Shown: positions 1-3,962 of the stretch, in pieces | Numbering within the stretch: the first letter of the stretch is position 1 | How the letters are laid out: the number at the start of each line of letters is the position of its first letter | NCBI GenBank assembly: GCA_031265645.1 | Contig: JAISCJ010000092.1 | Span: 1-5,356 of the forward strand | Direction of reading: 5' to 3' | Length of the DNA stretch: 5,356 nucleotides | Source of the DNA: Holosporales bacterium | GTDB lineage: Bacteria; Pseudomonadota; Alphaproteobacteria; BNTO01 | Notes under the pieces: generated by a model | Databases searched by the model: none | What the model was told of the DNA's origin: nothing | Seen by the model: the letters and a program-made list of their open reading frames with translations, nothing else | Position numbers and translations under genes: made by a program

Positions 1-233
1 CGATGGCCGACCTGCGACAGAAGACGATAAACGATTATAACAGCGAGATGACAGTTGCACGTGAAGAAGGGTTGGCTGAGGGTGAAGCTATCGGTATTGC
101 GATCGGTGAAGCCAAAGGGCTTGCTCTTATGAAAGAAACCGCACGTTCAATGCTTGCAGAGGGCATGTCCCCGGAAGCCGTTAGCCGATGCACCAAGCTT
201 TCAATTGAAGAGATTATATCACTACATGAATAG
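1..233 (+). CDS. Rpn family recombination-promoting nuclease/putative transposase, C-terminal fragment (cut by window edge)
   Basis: Only the C-terminal 76 or so residues are visible; the reading frame (codons starting at base 3) is open to the left edge, so the ATG at base 3 is probably internal. The segment DYNSEMTVAREEGLAEG followed by a Gly/Glu/Ala-rich helical stretch (EAIGIAIGEAKG) and a closing module (MLAEGMSPEAVSRCTKLSIEEI) is the typical tail of Rpn/PD-(D/E)XK family proteins: a charged EG-repeat helix, then a short helix-turn-helix-like end. The family's catalytic nuclease core lies N-terminal to this and is outside the window, so activity cannot be judged. Family members are DNA endonucleases that raise RecA-independent recombination and are often present in many copies in host-associated bacteria. 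It converges on corC with a 94-bp gap. Family assignment is fairly secure from the tail alone; intactness is unknown. Confidence 0.75.
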   Translation, partial: MADLRQKTINDYNSEMTVAREEGLAEGEAIGIAIGEAKGLALMKETARSMLAEGMSPEAVSRCTKLSIEEIISLHE

Positions 234-236
234 GCC

Positions 237-255
237 ACAATTATTAAAATTGTTT
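237..255 (+). terminator. Weak AT-rich hairpin between convergent rpn-like gene and corC
   Basis: ACAATT (237-242) and AATTGT (248-253) form a 6-bp stem with a 5-nt loop, followed by only a short T run on the + strand and no T run on the minus strand. It lies four bases past the rpn-like stop codon, where a terminator is expected, but the stem is AT-rich and weak. Function is a guess from position. Confidence 0.25.
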
Positions 256-327
256 CAGCACATTTCCTTGCCTTGTCCTGCCGTTTTATAAACCAAGTGC
301 AACAGGTAATACAGAGCTACCAGAATA

Positions 328-1251
328 CTATGCCGAAACCTGTTGAGGGGCCTGCGACTGGATCAGGTGGCGAATTGCCACTTTTTTTACACGTCGTGGA
401 TCCGCATCAAGAATTTCAAACTCAACACCTTCCGCATGTGCAATCAGCTCCCCTCGCAACGGAACCCTTCCAGCAAGCAATGTTATTACGCCTCCAACTG
501 TGTCAACATCCTCGTCTTCGTGGTCTTTCAGCCAGTTTATTTGCTGACCACAGATCTGCTCTAGCGATTGGTTGAGTTCATCGAGCGTAGTACTTGCGTT
601 TAACACTATGCAATCGTTAGATATTTCCAGCGGATTATTATCCCCGTGGTCTTCGGCGTACTGTATGTCTCCAATAATTTCTTCTATTAGAGACGCAAAC
701 GTCACGAGCCCTTCTACGCCACCATATTCATCCACGACAACAGCCATGCGGTGCCCAGTTTCGCGCATTTGGAGAAGCAAATCCAGAGTTCGCATTGTGG
801 GCGCAATGAAATTGACTTCTCGTAAAATTGACTTTAGTCCCGTTCGTGTATGTCCATTCATCCACACAACGATATCTTTCAGAGAAAGGACCCCTATGAT
901 ATTATCGACGGTGCCAGAATACATTGGTATTTGCGACACACCAGAATTTACTAATGTTGCAATGATCTCGTCCTGACTTGCTGAAATTGAGGCGGCGATG
1001 ATATTGGCGTACGGAATCATCACATCTTTCGCTGTCAAATCTTTCAAGCTCAGCACATTGCTTAACAACAAACGTTCGTCTGTTCCGATCGAAGATTCTC
1101 CTTCAGAATCTTCCTCAATAAGCTCTTCAATGGCGTCTCGCAATGATGTATCAGACTCTTTGCGCAAACACCAACGCCAAGCCCGCTTGCAATGGCATGC
1201 GGTTCTCTGCCAAAACTTACGTTTTTCAGGGGTATCTAGTGATTTATTCAT
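328..1251 (-). CDS. corC: CorC/HlyC family CBS-domain protein (magnesium/cobalt efflux-associated)
   Basis: A 307-residue protein with the order seen in CorC (YbeX): a basic N-terminal segment, an acidic stretch (residues about 41-52), CBS domain 1 (about 71-131, starting LTAKDVMIPY and containing SQIPMYSGTVDNIIGVLSLKD), CBS domain 2 (about 143-197, containing MAVVVDEYGGVEGLVT), and the CorC_HlyC transporter-associated domain (about 205-295, containing DVDTVGGVITLLAGRVP). The N-terminal DUF21 membrane domain of larger hemolysin-like relatives is absent, so this is the short, predicted cytosolic form. CBS pairs bind adenine nucleotides; the family is linked to Mg/Co efflux and membrane integrity, though the exact molecular role is unsettled. 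It lies 61 bp downstream of ybeY on the same strand, the usual ybeY-corC arrangement, and is probably cotranscribed. The first CBS motif reads MIPY where MxPR is usual. The start ATG at 1251 is accepted because it gives the family's usual length; its ribosome site is poor. Confidence 0.93.
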   Translation of the reverse strand: MNKSLDTPEKRKFWQRTACHCKRAWRWCLRKESDTSLRDAIEELIEEDSEGESSIGTDERLLLSNVLSLKDLTAKDVMIPYANIIAASISASQDEIIATLVNSGVSQIPMYSGTVDNIIGVLSLKDIVVWMNGHTRTGLKSILREVNFIAPTMRTLDLLLQMRETGHRMAVVVDEYGGVEGLVTFASLIEEIIGDIQYAEDHGDNNPLEISNDCIVLNASTTLDELNQSLEQICGQQINWLKDHEDEDVDTVGGVITLLAGRVPLRGELIAHAEGVEFEILDADPRRVKKVAIRHLIQSQAPQQVSA

Positions 1252-1312
1252 AAACTCTGCATAAGGTTAGTATTAACTTTTAAACGTGGGATAAAAACCG
1301 CGTACAACATTG

Positions 1313-1891
1313 TTAAATTTCATCAAATGCCTGATCATAAGGATTCTGAATATCGAATTTTTGCAGAACCATAGCTTCTACTGACTCCATGAGAAACGCT
1401 TCACTTTCGTTTTCGTGGTCGTATCCAAGCAAATGCAAAATTCCGTGTGTCATAAGGTGAAAAACACGATCCATAAATTGGCACTTTAACGTCTTCAACT
1501 CCCTTGATATGGCACTGTACGATAAAACAACATCACCAAGCAAATAAACTTTAGCGGGCATTGTGGACCTCCTCGTTTTATTAATCAAACCGCTTGTGTT
1601 CACGTCACGAACCTCATAATGCTGAGTATCTTCTGCATGAATTCCGGGACGCAAAAAAGAAAGCAAGGGAAATGAGAGTACGTTAGTTGGACTGTTTTTG
1701 CCACGATATTGAGCGTTGAGTTGCTGTATTACCGTATCGTCCGTTAGTAAAAAACTTACCTCAGACCGCGGAACCCAATTCGTCGCTTCAAACGTCGCAA
1801 AAGCGCATTCATTTGCAACCTTCTGCCAATCTCTAGCTGAAGCTAGTGTTAGCCATTGGTCGCTTTCTATATCTAATTTGCAAAAACTCAT
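1313..1891 (-). CDS. ybeY: YbeY, endoribonuclease / rRNA maturation metalloenzyme
   Basis: From the ATG at 1891 the protein has 192 residues. The zinc-binding signature HGILHLLGYDH supplies three His ligands at 149, 153 and 159. The upstream family motifs LNAQYRGKNSPTNVLSFP (conserved Arg at 63) and LGDVVLSYSAISRE are also present; the N in PTNVLSFP and the LGD(V/I)VLSY form are common in alphaproteobacteria. YbeY takes part in 16S rRNA 3'-end processing and ribosome quality control in the cytosol. ATG 1891 is preferred because it puts the first strand (CKLDIESDQW) at the N-terminus and has AAAGGG four bases upstream; an in-frame GTG at 1921 would add ten residues but lacks a ribosome site and would fall inside the candidate promoter. 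The segment between FP and LGD (about 42 residues) is longer than I expect for the family. It is first in a ybeY-corC transcription unit and divergent from ssb. Confidence 0.95.
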   Translation of the reverse strand: MSFCKLDIESDQWLTLASARDWQKVANECAFATFEATNWVPRSEVSFLLTDDTVIQQLNAQYRGKNSPTNVLSFPLLSFLRPGIHAEDTQHYEVRDVNTSGLINKTRRSTMPAKVYLLGDVVLSYSAISRELKTLKCQFMDRVFHLMTHGILHLLGYDHENESEAFLMESVEAMVLQKFDIQNPYDQAFDEI

Positions 1892-1909
1892 ACGACCCTT
1901 TGTTGCATT

Positions 1910-1938
1910 GATATTTGTCACTTGGATAATTGTGACAA
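1910..1938 (-). promoter_or_regulatory. Possible ybeY promoter (minus strand)
   Basis: Read on the minus strand, TTGTCA (1938-1933) resembles a -35 box (5 of 6 to TTGACA) and lies 17 bp before AATATC (1915-1910), a poor -10 box (3 of 6). Transcription would begin about 10-12 bases before the ATG at 1891. The -35 overlaps the dyads at 1915-1940. The weak -10 keeps confidence low. Confidence 0.3.
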
Positions 1939-1940
1939 TT
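1915..1940. promoter_or_regulatory. Overlapping inverted repeats in the ybeY/ssb divergent region (candidate operator)
   Basis: Two dyads share sequence here. AATTGTGACAATT (1928-1940) is a perfect palindrome of 6-bp arms around one central base. TTGTCAC (1915-1921) and GTGACAA (1932-1938) form a second perfect 7-bp inverted repeat with a 10-bp spacer, so the two outer copies sit 17 bp apart. The repeats cover the candidate ybeY -35 box and the -35 box and spacer of the candidate ssb promoter, where a bound regulator could affect both genes. The regulator is unknown; the spacing and half-sites do not match the alphaproteobacterial LexA box (GTTC-N7-GTTC). The dyads are seen directly; operator function is inference. 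Confidence 0.4.
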
Positions 1941-1951
1941 TCGCCTATAAT
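1922..1951 (+). promoter_or_regulatory. Candidate sigma-70-type promoter for ssb
   Basis: A perfect TATAAT (1946-1951) is preceded at 18 bp by TTGGAT (1922-1927), a 4 of 6 match to the -35 consensus. Transcription would start near 1958, about 30 bases before the ssb ATG. The spacer contains the palindrome at 1928-1940. Confidence 0.55.
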
Positions 1952-1987
1952 CCATCATATCAAATGTTTCGTAAAAAAAAGGTTTTC

Positions 1988-2443
1988 ATGGCAGGCTCTG
2001 TAAATAAAGTTATATTAGTCGGAAATCTTGGTAAAGATCCAGAAATAAGAATGACTCAGGATGGTGGAAAATTCATTTCGTTTACTATTGCAACTAGCGA
2101 ATATATGAAGGACAAAAACACTGGAGAACGGAATGAGCGCACTGAATGGCATCGCATAACAGTGTTTAACGAGCACATTGTTGAAGTGGTAGAAAAGTAC
2201 GTGAAAAAAGGAACCAAGGTTTACCTGGAAGGGCAGCTTCAAACTCGAAAATGGACAGATCAGCAAGGAATTGATCGCTATTCGACCGATGTTATTATCC
2301 CACGCTTTCGCGGAACGTTAGTCTTGTTAGACAAACTTGGAGATCACGCTTCTGCGGTACCGTCAAGCAGTAACGCCCAAATAATTGATGATTCTGTCCG
2401 AGAAAGTGTTAGTAGTGACATATTGGACGACATTCCGTTTTAA
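1988..2443 (+). CDS. ssb: Single-stranded DNA-binding protein SSB
   Basis: A 151-residue bacterial SSB. Residues 1-110 or so form the OB-fold, starting with the classic MAGSVNKVILVGNLGKDPE; TEWHRITVFN (Trp54) and EGQLQTRKW (Trp89) match the DNA-stacking tryptophan positions of the E. coli protein. A short flexible linker (about 118-143) ends in the acidic tip DILDDIPF, the docking site for replication and repair partners. It binds single-stranded DNA as a tetramer in replication, recombination and repair. The true start is the ATG at 1988, with AAAAGG five to six bases upstream; the frame is open back to a TTG at 1922, but that extension has no homology and would overlap the promoter. The linker is shorter than in many SSBs, lacking the Gly/Gln-rich tract. 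Divergent from ybeY; no close downstream partner. Confidence 0.97.
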   Translation: MAGSVNKVILVGNLGKDPEIRMTQDGGKFISFTIATSEYMKDKNTGERNERTEWHRITVFNEHIVEVVEKYVKKGTKVYLEGQLQTRKWTDQQGIDRYSTDVIIPRFRGTLVLLDKLGDHASAVPSSSNAQIIDDSVRESVSSDILDDIPF

Positions 2444-2670
2444 GCTTTGTAAATTCATCTCTGGAACAGATCAAAACATGTTTGGTTGACAAAATGATGC
2501 AAATCAAGACATCAGCCAGACATGTCCAGAAAGTTACAATCGTTCCGTCCATTAGGTTCCTTGCCTCCCTGGAAATTAGGTGTGTTAAGCTTCGTTAGGA
2601 AAATATGTTTAGTCGAGCCGGCAGTGTTGCACGTTAGTATCAACGCGAAAAAAGCAAGAGGAGAATTTTT

Positions 2671-2689
2671 GAGTCTTTAACTCTTTTTT
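2671..2689 (+). terminator. Possible weak ssb terminator
   Basis: GAGT (2671-2674) and ACTC (2680-2683) form a 4-bp stem with a CTTTA loop directly followed by six T. The stem is short for an intrinsic terminator; upstream A6 (2648-2653) and AAGAG (2656-2660) could pair with the CTCTTTTTT side to extend it. It is over 220 bp from the ssb stop codon, so its link to ssb is uncertain. Confidence 0.25.
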
Positions 2690-2715
2690 AATGTTTTTGT
2701 GCTATACAAGACCGT

Positions 2716-2734
2716 CCCTAACCCCCACCCACCC
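2716..2734 (-). other. G-quadruplex motif on minus strand
   Basis: The minus strand reads GGGTGGGTGGGGGTTAGGG: four G tracts of at least three with loops of 1, 1 and 3 bases, a canonical and very compact G4 pattern. It stands out against the surrounding AT-rich sequence. The motif overlaps the C-rich arm of the hairpin at 2720-2745. The pattern is seen directly; folding and any role are not shown. Confidence 0.6.
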
Positions 2735-2745
2735 TGGGGTTTTTT
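2720..2745 (+). terminator. Intrinsic terminator-like hairpin
   Basis: AACCCC (2720-2725) pairs with GGGGTT (2736-2741) around a 10-base C-rich loop, and six T (2740-2745) close it. An alternative inner hairpin CCCA/TGGG (2728-2731 with 2735-2738) is possible. On the + strand it could end transcription from ssb or from an unseen RNA starting in the spacer. The opposite strand has no T run, so it would be one-directional. Confidence 0.5.
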
Positions 2746-2782
2746 AGCGGTGGCGCCACACATCTCATCACAATCATCCCCC

Positions 2783-2989
2783 AAAAAAGTTAACAATGCA
2801 ACCTACTCACCACATTTTTCCGCATACTATTTTTCAGTATGTGGCACAAAAACATCATTGCGTTCACATCTTTTCTTCTTGATATTTTTTAGAAAATTTT
2901 CATAACGACCCCTAACATAAAGCAGTTAATAGGTTGCACTTTGCGCTCACTAACTCCAAAGATGGAGGCAACTGCTTTTGTAATTTTTT
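2783..2989 (+). ncRNA. Candidate structured RNA (unassigned)
   Basis: The stretch is rich in complementary arms: A6-G-TTA-A-CAA (2783-2796) with TTGTAA-T6 (2978-2989), 12 pairs with two single-base bulges; TGCAACCTA (2797-2805) with TAGGTTGCA (2930-2938); a closed hairpin CCGCATACT/AGTATGTGG (2820-2844, one G-U pair); AAAGCAGTT (2919-2927) with AACTGCTTT (2970-2978); and CTCCA/TGGAG with an AAGA loop (2954-2967). The arm pairs 2797/2930 and 2919/2970 cross each other, so they would be alternatives or a pseudoknot. A T6 run ends the block. The roughly 200-nt size suits a small RNA, but I recognise no tmRNA, SRP, RNase P or 6S signature and no clear promoter. The pairings could be chance in AT-rich DNA. 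Confidence 0.2.
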
Positions 2990-3035
2990 CAGCATTTGCG
3001 CACTCGGCCAAAACTGTGTTCTTCCGACCAAATGC

Positions 3036-3065
3036 TAGACAATATTATAATTCGTAAAATATACT
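3036..3065 (+). promoter_or_regulatory. Candidate promoter for the EIIA-HPr-gapA cluster
   Basis: TAGACA (3036-3041, 5 of 6 to consensus) lies 18 bp before TATACT (3060-3065, 5 of 6), giving a start near 3072 and a 24-base leader. A second perfect TATAAT (3046-3051) with a poor TTCCGA (3022-3027) 18 bp upstream overlaps it. The AAGGA ribosome site at 3082-3086 sits nine bases before the EIIA ATG. Confidence 0.55.
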
Positions 3066-3095
3066 GTAGTGTCGGGACGTGAAGGATGAGCGTGA

Positions 3096-3503
3096 ATGAT
3101 CGGAATCGTAATTGTTTCGCACGGCCAGTTAGGCACAGCCTTGGTCGACAGCGCTGAAATGATATTAGACCGTAAATGTAAAATATTTACCATGTCGGTT
3201 TCTAGTATTTCTGCTAATGTTGACCAAATGCGAGATGAACTGCTTAATGTTATTGACCAAGCAAATGAAGGCAAAGGAGTCATAATCCTAACAGATTTGT
3301 TCGGTGGAACTCCATCAAACTTATCAATTTCAGCATTGGGCATTCGAAATGTTGAAGTCGTTGCGGGGGTTAACCTTCCAATGCTACTAAAGCTCCTAAT
3401 GCTGCGTGATTCTTGTCCAGAAGTTTCTATAAGCGAGGCGTGTATGCTTGCTGAGGAGGCTGGCAAAAAGCAGATATCGATTGCGTCTCTTGTTGCGGCT
3501 TGA
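3096..3503 (+). CDS. PTS EIIA component, mannose/sorbose-family fold (regulatory EIIA)
   Basis: A 135-residue single-domain EIIA of the mannose family. It starts MIGIVIVSHG, with the phosphoryl-accepting His at residue 9, and carries LTDLFGGTPSN (66-75; Asp67 aligns with the conserved active-site Asp) and GVNLPMLLKL (91-100), the family hallmarks. It has the standalone EIIA length and no fused IIB domain. In the PTS it takes a phosphoryl group from HPr-His~P. No IIB, IIC or IID permease genes are in the window; in many alphaproteobacteria such an EIIA is coded next to HPr and acts in regulation rather than sugar uptake, so that role is likely here by context. The ATG at 3096 has AAGGA upstream and matches family starts exactly. 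It is first in the cluster; the HPr-like gene follows after 139 bp. Confidence 0.92.
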   Translation: MIGIVIVSHGQLGTALVDSAEMILDRKCKIFTMSVSSISANVDQMRDELLNVIDQANEGKGVIILTDLFGGTPSNLSISALGIRNVEVVAGVNLPMLLKLLMLRDSCPEVSISEACMLAEEAGKKQISIASLVAA

Positions 3504-3642
3504 TTTAAACTGATTTCGCTATGATACTTACTCGCTACATCTCGCAAATATATCGACGTCGAAGATTTGAGAGTTGTGTAATTGTGAAAATGATTTACCG
3601 AGGTTGGGGGGAATTGTTCATGCAGATAACGAATTTAGGCGT

Positions 3643-3951
3643 ATGCAAAATAAAGTTGCCCATTTTGTAGTGACCCATCCCTTAGGGATGCATGCACGCG
3701 TTTGTTCGCGTTGGATAAAAACTTTACAAAAATTGCGTCCTGCAAACATTACATACTCGACAGAATGGGCCTGGATTGAATATGAAGGCATTGTAATTCC
3801 TGCAGATTCACTTTTCAAATTACTTGAAACGCGGATATCTTGTGGTTCGGAGTTTGACCTTGTCTTGGACGAAAGTTGTTTATATGATGTCCAAGTTGGC
3901 AAGGAGCTCGCATATGTCGTTAGTCAGCAGGCATTTGAGCTTAACGTGTAA
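3643..3951 (+). CDS. ptsH: HPr-like phosphocarrier protein (divergent)
   Basis: Starting at the ATG at 3643, this is a 102-residue HPr-family protein, somewhat longer than the usual 85-95. HPLGMHAR places the phosphorylated His at residue 17 with the conserved Arg at 19, close to the His15/Arg17 of typical HPr. ADSLFKLLE aligns with the KSI(M)xLL segment, so Ser56 may correspond to the HPr-kinase site Ser46, but the preceding Lys is Asp here. CGSEFDLVL matches the following strand. The distance from His to that Ser is 39 residues rather than 31, implying an insertion of about 8 (around RPANITYSTEWAWIEYEG). The residue after HAR is Val rather than the usual Pro. It should accept phosphate from enzyme I and pass it to the upstream EIIA. 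ATG 3643 is chosen by length; an in-frame TTG at 3574 would add 23 residues without homology. gapA begins 11 bp downstream. Confidence 0.83.
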   Translation: MQNKVAHFVVTHPLGMHARVCSRWIKTLQKLRPANITYSTEWAWIEYEGIVIPADSLFKLLETRISCGSEFDLVLDESCLYDVQVGKELAYVVSQQAFELNV

Positions 3952-3956
3952 GGGAG
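3951..3956 (+). promoter_or_regulatory. gapA ribosome-binding site overlapping the HPr stop codon
   Basis: AGGGAG begins at the last base of the HPr TAA and lies six bases before the gapA ATG at 3963. This is the best ribosome site in the window, suits high GAPDH expression and suggests translational coupling with the HPr gene. Confidence 0.7.
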
Positions 3957-3962
3957 TTTTGC

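Larger units (their letters stand above)
2444..3095. other. 652-bp gene-poor spacer between ssb and the EIIA gene
   Basis: No open frame here has recognisable homology or a good start; the longest + strand frame (GTG at 2699, 68 codons) reads through a terminator-like hairpin and a G4-forming tract and looks spurious. The stretch holds: two ACATGT-centred palindromes (AAACATGTTT 2474-2483; GACATGTC 2519-2526), an orphan ribosome-binding sequence AAGAGGAG (2656-2663), a short hairpin plus T6 (2671-2689), a C-rich hairpin plus T6 (2720-2745) overlapping a G4 motif, the palindrome GTGGCGCCAC (2750-2759), a 9-bp hairpin (2820-2844), long-range complementary arms (2797-2805 with 2930-2938; 2919-2927 with 2970-2978), and candidate promoters for the downstream gene (3036-3065). 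It may contain an unannotated RNA or a decayed gene. Confidence 0.7.

Noticed and set aside
1284..1303. Hairpin ACGTGG/CCGCGT between ybeY and corC, possible terminator
   Set aside because: On the minus strand it is followed by TTTAAAA, not a proper T run, and a terminator would split a commonly cotranscribed pair; may be a minor processing hairpin.
1892..1921. GTG start for ybeY adding ten residues, and the mirrored TTG 1922 start for ssb
   Set aside because: Both lack ribosome sites and fall in the divergent promoter region; the internal ATGs match family N-termini.
2699..2905. 68-codon + strand frame starting at GTG
   Set aside because: No ribosome site, no homology I can see, and it reads through a terminator-like hairpin and C-rich low-complexity sequence.
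3499..3528. TTGATT/GATACT promoter-like boxes after the EIIA stop
   Set aside because: Each box matches only 4 of 6 positions; in AT-rich sequence this is expected by chance.
3035..3547. 170-codon minus-strand frame opposite the EIIA gene
   Set aside because: It is antisense to a clearly conserved EIIA with catalytic motifs, has no recognisable domain and covers the EIIA promoter region.
3574..3642. TTG-initiated N-terminal extension of the HPr-like protein
   Set aside because: The added 23 residues show no HPr similarity; starting at ATG 3643 puts the active-site His at residue 17, near the usual 15.
3676..3690. Perfect 15-bp palindrome CATCCCTTAGGGATG inside the HPr gene
   Set aside because: It encodes the conserved HPLGM active-site segment, so the symmetry is probably a by-product of coding.
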